Positions 12,429 to 23,900 of a DNA stretch of 64,000 nt are shown here, piece after piece (within the stretch, counting starts at the first letter, position 1; every line of letters starts with the position of its first letter). The DNA lies in the NCBI RefSeq assembly GCF_019925205.1, contig NC_083560.1, positions 152,170,758-152,234,757 of the forward strand. The letters run 5' to 3'. The notes below the pieces were generated by a model. The model saw nothing but the letters and a program-made list of their open reading frames with translations. It ran no database searches and was not told the DNA's origin. This DNA is from Metopolophium dirhodum. Lineage: Eukaryota; Arthropoda; Insecta; Hemiptera; Aphididae. Position numbers and translations under genes: made by a program.

Positions 12429-13214
12429 GTTGTTGATGAATAAGACTTCAGACAATTGCAAATACATTAGTCATCTATAGATAGATTAGTTGTACGCAAA
12501 ACTAGAATTTAGAAGTCAATAAATACGTTGATATTAACATTATTCATTGTTGGGGTACATCAATTCAAATTAAAAAAAAAAACATAATATGTTGATGAAG
12601 AAGACTTCAGACAATTGCAAATACATTTATCCACTATAAATTAACTAGATGTTCAGAAAACTAGAATTTAGAACTCAATTATTACGTTAATAAAACATTT
12701 TTCATTGATGGGGTAAATCATTTCAAATATAAAAAACACATAAGTTGTTGTTGAATAAGACTTCAGACAATTGCAAATACATTAGTCACCTATAGATAGA
12801 TTAGTTGTACGCAAAACTAGAATTTAGAAGTCAATAAATACATTGATATTAACATTATTCATTGTTGGGGTACATCATTTCAAATTAAAAAAAAACATAA
12901 TATGTTGATGAAGAAGACTTCAGACAATTGCAAATACATTTATCCACTATAAATTAACTAGATGTTCAGAAAACTAGAATTTAGAACTCAATTATTACGT
13001 TAATAAAACATTTTTCATTGATGGGGTAAATCATTTCAAATAAAAAAAACACATAAGTTGTTGTTGAATAAGACTTCAGACAATTGCAAATACAAAAGTC
13101 ACCTATAGATAGATTAGTTGTACGCAAAACTAGAATTTAGAAGTCAATAAATACGTCGATATTAACATTATTCATTGTTGGGGTACATCATTTCAAATTA
13201 AAAAAAAAACATAA

Positions 13215-13371
13215 TATGTTGATGAAGAAGACTTCAGACAATTGCAAATACATTTATCCACTATAAATTAACTAGATGTTCAGAAAACTAGAATTTAGAA
13301 CTCAATATTAACGCTTATATGGACAATTTTTAGTCTTGGGTTCCATAATTTCAAATTTATAAAAAACATAT
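13215..13371 (+). repeat. Monomer type H (hybrid beta with diverged second half; first copy)
   Basis: 157 bp. Through aactcaat the first half matches B/B1. After that the sequence departs sharply: attaacgcttatatgg, then ttagtcttgggttcc and aatttataaaaaacatatt. The second half can still be aligned to beta at a few places (caattttt, tttcaaat), so it looks like an older diverged monomer half joined to a homogenised one. I count 16 copies in the window, all after 13.2 kb. Each is followed by I, an I chimera or, once, a truncated I. Confidence 0.93.
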
Positions 13372-13527
13372 TAAGTTGATGAATAAGACTTTAGTCAATT
13401 GCAAATACATTAGTCACCTATAGATAGATTAGTTGTACGCAAAACTAGAATTTAGAAGTCAATAAATATTTTGATATTAAGATTTTCATTGTTGGGGTAC
13501 AACATTTCAAATTAAAAAAAAACATAA
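13372..13527 (+). repeat. Monomer type I (gactttagtcaattgc; first copy)
   Basis: 156 bp. The anchor is altered to gactttag and the core to tcaattgc. The middle is alpha (attagtcacctatag, gttgtacgcaaaac). The second half reads aataaatattttgatattaa[c/g]attttc and ggggtacaacatttc. It follows H. The tail leads into the ttgttgacgaataag head of J. Confidence 0.92.
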
Positions 13528-13683
13528 TTTGTTGACGAATAAGACTTCAGACAATTGCAAATACATTAGTCACCTTTAGTTAGATTAGTTGAACCCAAAA
13601 CTAGAATTTAGAACTCAATTATTACGTTAATAAAACATTTTTCATTGATGGGGTAAATCATTTCAAATAAAAAAAACACATAA
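13528..13683 (+). repeat. Monomer type J (cctttagttag; gaacccaaaac form, first copy)
   Basis: 156 bp. The head is ttgttgacgaataag and the middle attagtcacctttagttag. In this form the box reads gttgaacccaaaactag and the second half is beta-like (aactcaattattacg), making it an alpha/beta mosaic. The form recurs at 14,940, 36,081 and 62,849. It closes the H-I-J trimer. Confidence 0.9.
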
Positions 13684-13841
13684 ATTGTTGTTGAATAAGA
13701 CTTCAGACAATTGCAAATACATTTATCCACTATACATAAACTAGATGATCAGAAAATCCAGAATTTAAAACTCAAAAATTACGTTAATATTAACATTTTT
13801 CATTGATGGGGTAAATCATTTCAAATAAAAAAAACACATAA

Positions 13842-15725
13842 GTTGTTGATGAATAAGACTTCAGACAATTGCAAATACATTAGTCATCTATAGATAGATT
13901 AGTTGTACGCAAAACTAGAATTTAGAAGTCAATAAATACGTTGATATTAACATTATTCATTGTTGGGGTACATCAATTCAAATTAAAAAAAAAACATAAT
14001 ATGTTGATGAAGAAGACTTCAGACAATTGCAAATACATTTATCCACTATAAATTAACTAGATGTTCAGAAAACTAGAATTTAGAACTCAATTATTACGTT
14101 AATAAAACATTTTTCATTGATGGGGTAAATCATTTCAAATATAAAAAACACATAAGTTGTTGTTGAATAAGACTTCAGACAATTGCAAATACATTAGTCA
14201 CCTATAGATAGATTAGTTGTACGCAAAACTAGAATTTAGAAGTCAATAAATACATTGATATTAACATTATTCATTGTTGGGGTACATCATTTCAAATTAA
14301 AAAAAAACATAATATGTTGATGAAGAAGACTTCAGACAATTGCAAATACATTTATCCACTATAAATTAACTAGATGTTCAGAAAACTAGAATTTAGAACT
14401 CAATTATTACGTTAATAAAACATTTTTCATTGATGGGGTAAATCATTTCAAATAAAAAAAACACATAAGTTGTTGTTGAATAAGACTTCAGACAATTGCA
14501 AATACAAAAGTCACCTATAGATAGATTAGTTGTACGCAAAACTAGAATTTAGAAGTCAATAAATACGTCGATATTAACATTATTCATTGTTGGGGTACAT
14601 CATTTCAAATTAAAAAAAAAACATAATATGTTGATGAAGAAGACTTCAGACAATTGCAAATACATTTATCCACTATAAATTAACTAGATGTTCAGAAAAC
14701 TAGAATTTAGAACTCAATATTAACGCTTATATGGACAATTTTTAGTCTTGGGTTCCATAATTTCAAATTTATAAAAAACATATTAAGTTGATGAATAAGA
14801 CTTTAGTCAATTGCAAATACATTAGTCACCTATAGATAGATTAGTTGTACGCAAAACTAGAATTTAGAAGTCAATAAATATTTTGATATTAAGATTTTCA
14901 TTGTTGGGGTACAACATTTCAAATTAAAAAAAAACATAATTTGTTGACGAATAAGACTTCAGACAATTGCAAATACATTAGTCACCTTTAGTTAGATTAG
15001 TTGAACCCAAAACTAGAATTTAGAACTCAATTATTACGTTAATAAAACATTTTTCATTGATGGGGTAAATCATTTCAAATAAAAAAAACACATAAATTGT
15101 TGTTGAATAAGACTTCAGACAATTGCAAATACATTTATCCACTATACATAAACTAGATGATCAGAAAATCCAGAATTTAAAACTCAAAAATTACGTTAAT
15201 ATTAACATTTTTCATTGATGGGGTAAATCATTTCAAATAAAAAAAACACATAAGTTGTTGTTGAATAAGACTTCAGACAATTGCAAATACATTAGTCACC
15301 TATAGATAGATTAGTTGTACGCAAAACTAGAATTTAGAAGTCAATAAATACGTTGATATTAAGATTATTCATTTTTGGCGTACATCATTTCAAATTAAAA
15401 AAAAAACATAATATGTTGATGAAGAAGACTTCAGACAATTGCAAATACATTTATCCACTATAAATTAACTAGATGTTCAGAAAACTAGAATTTAGAACTC
15501 AATTATTACGTTAATAAAACATTTTTCATTGATGGGGTAAATCATTTCAAATAAAAAAAACACATAAGTTGTTGTTGAATAAGACTTCAGGTAATTGCAA
15601 ATACATTTATCTACTATACATAAACTAGATGATCAGAAAAACCAGAATTTAAAACTCAAAAATTACGTTAATATTAACATTTTTCATTGATGGGGTAAAT
15701 CATTTCAAATAAAAAAAACACATAA
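13842..15725 (+). repeat. HOR block 9: 12-mer, 1884 bp
   Basis: Order A-B-C-B1-L-H-I-J-F-G-B1-E. Its first nine monomers duplicate block 8 at 1413-bp spacing, including acaaaagtcacc and gaacccaaaac. It then continues into the closing cassette G-B1-E that block 8 lacks. Confidence 0.94.
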
Positions 15726-16197
15726 GTTGTTGATGAATAAGACTTCAGACAATTGCAAATACATTAGTCATCTATAGATAGATTAGTTGTACGCAAAACT
15801 AGAATTTAGAAGTCAATAAATACGTTGATATTAACATTATTCATTGTTGGGGTACATCAATTCAAATTAAAAAAAAAACATAATATGTTGATGAAGAAGA
15901 CTTCAGACAATTGCAAATACATTTATCCACTATAAATTAACTAGATGTTCAGAAAACTAGAATTTCGAACTCAATTATTACGTTAATAAAACATTTTTCA
16001 TTGATGGGGTAAATCATTTCAAATATAAAAAACACATAAGTTGTTGTTGAATAAGACTTCAGACAATTGCAAATACATTAGTCACCTATAGATAGATTAG
16101 TTGTACGCAAAACTAGAATTTAGAAGTCAATAAATACGTTGATATTAACATTATTCATTGTTGGCGTACATCATTTCAAATAAAAAAAAAAACATAA

Positions 16198-16355
16198 TAT
16201 GTTGATGAAGAAGACTTCAGACAATTGCAAATACATTTATCCATTATAAATTAACTAGATGTTCAGAAAACTAGAATTTCGAACTCAAAAATTACGTTAA
16301 TATTAACATTATTCATTGTTGGGTTACATCATTTCAAATAAAAGAATAAACATAA
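16198..16355 (+). repeat. Monomer type M (beta/D mosaic, first of two copies)
   Basis: 158 bp. The first half is Bt-like (tccattataaatt, gatgttcagaaaactag). The second half is D-like (tttcgaactcaaaaattacg, gggttac, ataaaagaataaac). The only other copy is at 18,400, exactly 2202 bp away, as expected from one duplication. Confidence 0.88.
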
Positions 16356-16826
16356 TATGTTGATGAATAAGACTTCAGACAATTGCAAATACATAAGTCA
16401 CCTATAGATAGATTAGTTGTACGCAAAACTAGAATTTAGAAGTCAATAAATACGTCGATATTAACATTATTCATTGTTGGGGTACATCATTTCAAATTAA
16501 AAAAAAAACATAATATGTTGATGAAGAAGACTTCAGACAATTGCAAATACATTTATCCACTATAAATTAACTAGATGTTCAGAAAACTAGAATTTAGAAC
16601 TCAATATTAACGCTTATATGGACAATTTTTAGTCTTGGGTTCCATAATTTCAAATTTATAAAAAACATATTAAGTTGATGAAAAAGACTTTAGTCAATTG
16701 CAAATACATTAGTCACCTATAGATAGATTAGTTGTACGCAAAACTAGAATTTAGAAGTCAATAAATATTTTGATATTAAGATTTTCATTGTTGGGGTACA
16801 ACATTTCAAATTAAAAAAAAACATAA

Positions 16827-16984
16827 TTTGTTGACGAATAAGACTTCAGACAATTGCAAATACATTAGTCACCTTTAGTTAGATTAGTTGTACGCAAAAC
16901 TAGAATTTAGAAGTCAATAATTACGTTAATATTAACGTTATTCATTGTTGGGTTACATCATTTCAAATTAAAAAAAAAACATTA
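16827..16984 (+). repeat. Monomer type J1 (gtacgcaaaac form of J with 16-bp palindrome)
   Basis: 158 bp. It shares the J head and cctttagttag but has the normal gttgtacgcaaaactag box, then gaagtcaataattacg. It carries the perfect 16-bp palindrome acgttaatattaacgt (16,923-16,938). The tail reads gggttac and aaaacattatatg. It normally precedes a B1 or B3 monomer. Eleven copies seen, plus one I/J1 chimera. Confidence 0.9.
16923..16938. repeat. 16-bp perfect palindrome (first of about 26)
   Basis: acgttaatattaacgt is its own reverse complement. It occurs only in J1, N and the I/J1 chimera; I count about 26 copies, the next well-spaced examples being 38,692-38,707 and every N monomer after it. 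Related types (B2, D, E, F) keep only the inner 12 bp gttaatattaac; A and C1 break it with gttgatattaac. Confidence 0.92.
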
Positions 16985-17298
16985 TATGTTGATGAAGAAG
17001 ACTTCAGACAATTGCAAATACATTTATCCACTATAAATTAACTAGATGTTCATAAAACTAGAATTTAGAACTCAATTATTACGTTAATAAAACATTTTTC
17101 ATTGATGGGGTAAATCATTTCAAATAAAAAAAACACATAAGTTGTTGTTGAATAAGACTTCAGGTAATTGCAAATACATTTATCTACTATACATAAACTA
17201 GATGATCAGAAAAACCAGAATTTAAAACTCAAAAATTACGTTAATATTAACATTTTTCATTGATGGGGTAAATCATTTCAAATAAAAAAAACACATAA

Positions 17299-17927
17299 GT
17301 TGTTGATGAATAAGACTTCAGACAATTGCAAATACATTAGTCATCTATAGATAGATTAGTTGTACGCAAAACTAGAATTTAGAAGTCAATAAATACGTTG
17401 ATATTAACATTATTCATTGTTGGGGTACATCAATTCAAATTAAAAAAAAAACATAATATGTTGATGAAGAAAACTTCAGACAATTGCAAATACATTTATC
17501 CACTATAAATTAACTAGATGTTCAGAAAACTAGAATTTAGAACTCAATTATTACGTTAATAAAACATTTTTCATTGATGGGGTAAATCATTTCAAATAAA
17601 AAAAACACATAAATTGTTGTTGAATAAGACTTCAGACAATTGCAAATACATTTATCCACTATACATAAACTAGATGATCAGAAAATCCAGAATTTAAAAC
17701 TCAATTATTACGTTAATAAAACATTTTTCATTGATGGGGTAAATCATTTCAAATAAAAAAAACACATAAATTGTTGTTGAATAAGACTTCAGACAATTGC
17801 AAATACATTTATCCACTATACATAAACTAGATGATCAGAAAATCCAGAATTTAAAACTCAAAAATTACGTTAATATTAACATTTTTCATTGATGGGGTAA
17901 ATCATTTCAAATAAAAAAAACACATAA
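17299..17927 (+). repeat. HOR block 11: 4-mer with doubled F, 629 bp
   Basis: Order A-B1-F-F. The B1 has gaagaaaacttcag, the only aacttcag anchor I saw. The first F is a chimera with a beta second half. Blocks 10 and 11 together form the unit of which block 12 is the second partial copy. Confidence 0.93.
17613..17769 (+). repeat. Chimeric monomer: F first half, beta second half
   Basis: It has tccactatacataaac and gaaaatcc of F, then aactcaattattacgttaataaaac of B1. The switch lies in the shared gaattt...aactcaa segment. It is followed by an intact F. Confidence 0.88.
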
Positions 17928-19500
17928 GTTGTTGATGAATAAGACTTCAGACAATTGCAAATACATTAGTCATCTATAGATAGATTAGTTGTACGCAAAA
18001 CTAGAATTTAGAAGTCAATAAATACGTTGATATTAACATTATTCATTGTTGGGGTACATCAATTCAAATTAAAAAAAAAACATAATATGTTGATGAAGAA
18101 GACTTCAGACAATTGCAAATACATTTATCCACTATAAATTAACTAGATGTTCAGAAAACTAGAATTTCGAACTCAATTATTACGTTAATAAAACATTTTT
18201 CATTGATGGGGTAAATCATTTCAAATATAAAAAACACATAAGTTGTTGTTGAATAAGACTTCAGACAATTGCAAATACATTAGTCACCTATAGATAGATT
18301 AGTTGTACGCAAAACTAGAATTTAGAAGTCAATAAATACGTTGATATTAACATTATTCATTGTTGGCGTACATCATTTCAAATAAAAAAAAAAACATAAT
18401 ATGTTGATGAAGAAGACTTCAGACAATTGCAAATACATTTATCCATTATAAATTAACTAGATGTTCAGAAAACTAGAATTTCGAACTCAAAAATTACGTT
18501 AATATTAACATTATTCATTGTTGGGTTACATCATTTCAAATAAAAGAATAAACATAATATGTTGATGAATAAGACTTCAGACAATTGCAAATACATAAGT
18601 CACCTATAGATAGATTAGTTGTACGCAAAACTAGAATTTAGAAGTCAATAAATACGTCGATATTAACATTATTCATTGTTGGGGTACATCATTTCAAATT
18701 AAAAAAAAAACATAATATGTTGATGAAGAAGACTTCAGACAATTGCAAATACATTTATCCACTATAAATTAACTAGATGTTCAGAAAACTAGAATTTAGA
18801 ACTCAATATTAACGCTTATATGGACAATTTTTAGTCTTGGGTTCCATAATTTCAAATTTATAAAAAACATATTAAGTTGATGAATAAGACTTTAGTCAAT
18901 TGCAAATACATTAGTCACCTATAGATAGATTAGTTGTACGCAAAACTAGAATTTAGAAGTCAATAAATATTTTGATATTAAGATTTTCATTGTTGGGGTA
19001 CAACATTTCAAATTAAAAAAAAACATAATTTGTTGACGAATAAGACTTCAGACAATTGCAAATACATTAGTCACCTTTAGTTAGATTAGTTGTACGCAAA
19101 ACTAGAATTTAGAAGTCAATAATTACGTTAATATTAACGTTATTCATTGTTGGGTTACATCATTTCAAATTAAAAAAAAAACATTATATGTTGATGAAGA
19201 AGACTTCAGACAATTGCAAATACATTTATCCACTATAAATTAACTAGATGTTCATAAAACTAGAATTTAGAACTCAATTATTACGTTAATAAAACATTTT
19301 TCATTGATGGGGTAAATCATTTCAAATAAAAAAAACACATAAGTTGTTGTTGAATAAGACTTCAGGTAATTGCAAATACATTTATCTACTATACATAAAC
19401 TAGATGATCAGAAAAACCAGAATTTAAAACTCAAAAATTACGTTAATATTAACATTTTTCATTGATGGGGTAAATCATTTCAAATAAAAAAAACACATAA
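17928..19500 (+). repeat. HOR block 12: 10-mer, copy of block 10, 1573 bp
   Basis: Order A-B-Cg-M-L-H-I-J1-B1-E with all private markers of block 10. The visible differences are few, for example gatgaataag before I here versus gatgaaaaag at about 16,677. This points to a recent duplication. Confidence 0.94.
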
Positions 19501-19972
19501 GTTGTTGATGAATAAGACTTCAGACAATTGCAAATACATTAGTCATCTATAGATAGATTAGTTGTACGCAAAACTAGAATTTAGAAGTCAATAAATACGT
19601 TGATATTAACATTATTCATTGTTGGGGTACATCAATTCAAATTAAAAAAAAAACATAATATGTTGATGAAGAAGACTTCAGACAATTGCAAATACATTTA
19701 TCCACTATAAATTAACTAGATGTTCAGAAAACTAGAATTTAGAACTCAATTATTACGTTAATAAAACATTTTTCATTGATGGGGTAAATCATTTCAAATA
19801 TAAAAAACACATAAGTTGTTGTTGAATAAGACTTCAGACAATTGCAAATACATTAGTCACCTATAGATAGATTAGTTGTACGCAAAACTAGAATTTAGAA
19901 GTCAATAAATACGTTGATATTAACATTATTCATTGTTGGCGTACATCATTTCAAATTAAAAAAAAAACATAA

Positions 19973-20128
19973 TATGTTGATGAAGAAGACTTCAGACAAT
20001 TGCAAATACATTTATCCATTATAAATTAACTAGATGTTCAGAAAACTAGAATTTAGAACTCAATTATTACGTTAATAAAACATTTTTCATTGATGGGGTA
20101 AATCATTTCAAATAAAAAAAACACATAA
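19973..20128 (+). repeat. Monomer type Bt (tccattataa beta, specimen)
   Basis: 156 bp beta monomer that differs from B1 by tccattataaatt (c to t). It nearly always follows Cg or A2, so Cg-Bt or A2-Bt is a stable dimer of zones 2 and 3. Private forms ataagtta (43,160 and 47,725) and gcaagtac (46,308 and 50,874) are useful duplication markers. Confidence 0.9.
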
Positions 20129-20599
20129 GTTGTTGTTGAATAAGACTTCAGACAATTGCAAATACATAAGTCACCTATAGATAGATTAGTTGTACGCAAA
20201 ACTAGAATTTAGAAGTCAATAAATACGTCGATATTAACATTATTCATTGTTGGGGTACATCATTTCAAATTAAAAAAAAAACATAATATGTTGATGAAGA
20301 AGACTTCAGACAATTGCAAATACATTTATCCACTATAAATTAACTAGATGTTCAGAAAACTAGAATTTAGAACTCAATATTAACGCTTATATGGACAATT
20401 TTTAGTCTTGGGTTCCATAATTTCAAATTTATAAAAAACATATTAAGTTGATGAATAAGACTTTAGTCAATTGCAAATACATTAGTCACCTATAGATAGA
20501 TTAGTTGTACGCAAAACTAGAATTTAGAAGTCAATAAATATTTTGATATTAAGATTTTCATTGTTGGGGTACAACATTTCAAATTAAAAAAAAACATAA

Positions 20600-20757
20600 T
20601 TTGTTGACGAATAAGACTTCAGACAATTGCAAATACATTAGTCATCTATAGATAGATTAGTTGTACGCAAAACTAGAATTTAGAAGTCAATAAATACGTT
20701 GATATTAACATTATTCATTGTTGGGGTACATCAATTCAAATTAAAAAAAAAACATAA
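20600..20757 (+). repeat. Chimeric monomer: J head, A body
   Basis: The head ttgttgacgaataag belongs to J, while gtcatctatag and catcaattc belong to A. The switch lies in the conserved gacttcag...caattgcaaat core. It places an A body in mid-block. Confidence 0.88.
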
Positions 20758-21387
20758 TATGTTGATGAAGAAGACTTCAGACAATTGCAAATACATTTAT
20801 CCACTATACATAAACTAGATGATCAGAAAATCCAGAATTTAAAACTCAAAAATTACGTTAATATTAACATTTTTCATTGATGGGGTAAATCATTTCAAAT
20901 AAAAAAAACACATAAGTTGTTGTTGAATAAGACTTCAGACAATTGCAAATACATTAGTCACCTATAGATAGATTAGTTGTACGCAAAACTAGAATTTAGA
21001 AGTCAATAAATACGTTGATATTAAGATTATTCATTTTTGGCGTACATCATTTCAAATTAAAAAAAAAACATAATATGTTGATGAAGAAGACTTCAGACAA
21101 TTGCAAATACATTTATCCACTATAAATTAACTAGATGTTCAGAAAACTAGAATTTAGAACTCAATTATTACGTTAATAAAACATTTTTCATTGATGGGGT
21201 AAATCATTTCAAATAAAAAAAACACATAAGTTGTTGTTGAATAAGACTTCAGGTAATTGCAAATACATTTATCTACTATACATAAACTAGATGATCAGAA
21301 AAACCAGAATTTAAAACTCAAAAATTACGTTAATATTAACATTTTTCATTGATGGGGTAAATCATTTCAAATAAAAAAAACACATAA

Positions 21388-22486
21388 GTTGTTGATGAAT
21401 AAGACTTCAGACAATTGCAAATACATTAGTCATCTATAGATAGATTAGTTGTACGCAAAACTAGAATTTAGAAGTCAATAAATACGTTGATATTAACATT
21501 ATTCATTGTTGGGGTACATCAATTCAAATTAAAAAAAAAACATAATATGTTGATGAAGAAGACTTCAGACAATTGCAAATACATTAATCCACTATAAATT
21601 AACTAGATGTTCAGAAAACTAGAATTTAGAACTCAATTATTACGTTAATAAAACATTTTTCATTGATGGGGTAAATCATTTCAAATATAAAAAACACATA
21701 AGTTGTTGTTGAATAAGACTTCAGACAATTGCAAATACATTAGTCACCTATAGATAGATTAGTTGTACGCAAAACTAGAATTTAGAAGTCAATAAATACG
21801 TTGATATTAACATTATTCATTGTTGGGGTACATCATTTCAAATTAAAAAAAAAACATAATATGTTGATGAAGAAGACTTCAGACAATTGCAAATACATTT
21901 ATCCACTATAAATTAACTAGATGTTCAGAAAACTAGAATTTAGAACTCAATATTAACGCTTATATGGACAATTTTTAGTCTTGGGTTCCATAATTTCAAA
22001 TTTATAAAAAACATATTAAGTTGATGAATAAGACTTTAGTCAATTGCAAATACATTAGTCACCTATAGATAGATTAGTTGTACGCAAAACTAGAATTTAG
22101 AAGTCAATAAATATTTTGATATTAACATTTTCATTGTTGGGGTACAACATTTCAAATTAAAAAAAAACATAATTTGTTGACGAATAAGACTTCAGACAAT
22201 TGCAAATACATTAGTCACCTTTAGTTAGATTAGTTGTACGCAAAACTAGAATTTAGAAGTCAATAATTACGTTAATATTAACGTTATTCATTGTTGGGTT
22301 ACATCATTTCAAATTAAAAAAAAAACATTATATGTTGATGAAGAAGACTTCAGACAATTGCAAATACATTTATCCACTATAAATTAACTAGATGTTCAGA
22401 AAACTAGAATTTAGAACTCAATTATTACGTTAATAAAACATTTTTCATTGATGGGGTAAATCATTTCAAATAAAAAAAACACATAA
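21388..22486 (+). repeat. HOR block 14: 7-mer, 1099 bp
   Basis: Order A-B-C1-H-I-J1-B1, without E. B carries acattaatccac, shared with blocks 19, 21, 23 and 24. I has ttaacatttt where earlier I copies have ttaagatttt. Confidence 0.93.
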
Positions 22487-23900
22487 GTTGTTGATGAATA
22501 AGACTTCAGACAATTGCAAATACATTAGTCATCTATAGATAGATTAGTTGTACGCAAAACTAGAATTTAGAAGTCAATAAATACGTTGATATTAACATTA
22601 TTCATTGTTGGGGTACATCAATTCAAATTAAAAAAAAAACATAATATGTTGATGAAGAAGACTTCAGACAATTGCAAATACATTTATCCACTATAAATTA
22701 ACTAGATGTTCAGAAAACTAGAATTTAGAACTCAATTATTACGTTAATAAAACATTTTTCATTGATGGGGTAAATCATTTCAAATATAAAAAACACATAA
22801 GTTGTTGTTGAATAAGACTTCAGACAATTGCAAATACATTAGTCACCTATAGATAGATTAGTTGTACGCAAAACTAGAATTTAGAAGTCAATAAATACGT
22901 TGATATTAACATTATTCATTGTTGGCGTACATCATTTCAAATTAAAAAAAAAACATAATATGTTGATGAAGAAGACTTCAGACAATTGCAAATACATTTA
23001 TCCATTATAAATTAACTAGATGTTCAGAAAACTAGAATTTAGAACTCAATTATTACGTTAATAAAACATTTTTCATTGATGGGGTAAATCATTTCAAATA
23101 AAAAAAACACATAAGTTGTTGTTGAATAAGACTTCAGACAATTGCAAATACATTAGTCACCTATAGATAGATTAGTTGTACGCAAAACTAGAATTTAGAA
23201 GTCAATAAATACGTTGATACTAACATTATTCATTGTTGGGGTACATCATTTCAAATTAAAAAAAAAACATAATATGTTGATGAAGAAGACTTCAGACAAT
23301 TGCAAATACATTTATCCACTATAAATTAACTAGATGTTCAGAAAACTAGAATTTAGAACTCAATTATTACGTTAATATTAACATTTTTCATTGATGGGGT
23401 AAATCATTTCAAATAAAAAAAACACATAAGTTGTTGTTGAATAAGACTTCAGACAATTGCAAATACATTAGTCACCTATAGATAGATTAGTTGTACGCAA
23501 AACTAGAATTTAGAAGTCAATAAATACGTTGATATTAAGATTATTCATTTTTGGCGTACATCATTTCAAATTAAAAAAAAAACATAATATGTTGATGAAG
23601 AAGACTTCAGACAATTGCAAATACATTTATCCACTATAAATTAACTAGATGTTCAGAAAACTAGAATTTAGAACTCAATTATTACGTTAATAAAACATTT
23701 TTCATTGATGGGGTAAATCATTTCAAATAAAAAAAACACATAAGTTGTTGTTGAATAAGACTTCAGGTAATTGCAAATACATTTATCTACTATACATAAA
23801 CTAGATGATCAGAAAAACCAGAATTTAAAACTCAAAAATTACGTTAATAAAACATTTTTCATTGATGGGGTAAATCATTTCAAATAAAAAAAACACATAA
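22487..23900 (+). repeat. HOR block 15: 9-mer, 1414 bp
   Basis: Order A-B-Cg-Bt-C1-B2-G-B1-E. C1 has gatactaac. The last E is mosaic: its E first half is followed by gttaataaaacattt. Block 18 has the same order 3300 bp downstream. Confidence 0.93.
23273..23429 (+). repeat. Monomer type B2 (beta with gttaatattaac, specimen)
   Basis: 157 bp. The first half and aactcaattattac are beta, but gttaataaaacattt is replaced by gttaatattaacattt as in E and F. This creates a 12-bp palindrome. It occurs at 23,273, 25,630, 26,573, 27,674 and 28,303, a cluster confined to about 5 kb, which fits a single local origin and spread. Confidence 0.88.

Larger units (their letters stand above)
12429..13841 (+). 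repeat. HOR block 8: 9-mer, first with H-I-J, 1413 bp
   Basis: Order A-B-C-B1-L-H-I-J-F. L has acaaaagtcacc. The block ends on F with no E. It is repeated almost unchanged at the start of block 9. The switch from D-type to H-I-J-type blocks falls here. Confidence 0.94.
12429..15254 (+). repeat. 1413-bp direct duplication (blocks 8 and 9)
   Basis: A-B-C-B1-L-H-I-J-F occurs twice in tandem at an offset of 1413 bp with shared acaaaagtcacc, gaacccaaaac and acataaattg marks. Confidence 0.93.
15726..17298 (+). repeat. HOR block 10: 10-mer, 1573 bp
   Basis: Order A-B-Cg-M-L-H-I-J1-B1-E. Private markers are tttcgaactcaatt in B (about 15,963), the M monomer, and ttcataaaac in B1 (about 17,050). All are repeated in block 12, 2202 bp away. 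First Cg and first J1 of the window. Confidence 0.94.
15726..19500 (+). repeat. 2202-bp direct duplication (blocks 10+11 and 12)
   Basis: Blocks 10 and 12 have the same monomer order and share tttcgaactcaatt, the M monomer and ttcataaaac at a constant offset of 2202 bp. Block 11 (629 bp) is the remainder of the repeated unit. Confidence 0.92.
19501..21387 (+). repeat. HOR block 13: 12-mer with inserted A-like monomer, 1887 bp
   Basis: Order A-B-Cg-Bt-L-H-I-(A-like)-F-G-B1-E. The eighth monomer (20,600-20,757) has the J head ttgttgacgaataag joined to an A body. The next F has a beta head, atgttgatgaagaag. The exchange that made this block joined an I/J context to an A context. Confidence 0.93.

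Noticed and set aside
13290..13330. Resemblance of tatatggac in H to a short piece of the Arabidopsis 178-bp centromere satellite
   Set aside because: The match is under ten bases in an A+T-rich sequence and the rest of the monomer does not align convincingly. Not enough to assign a plant family.
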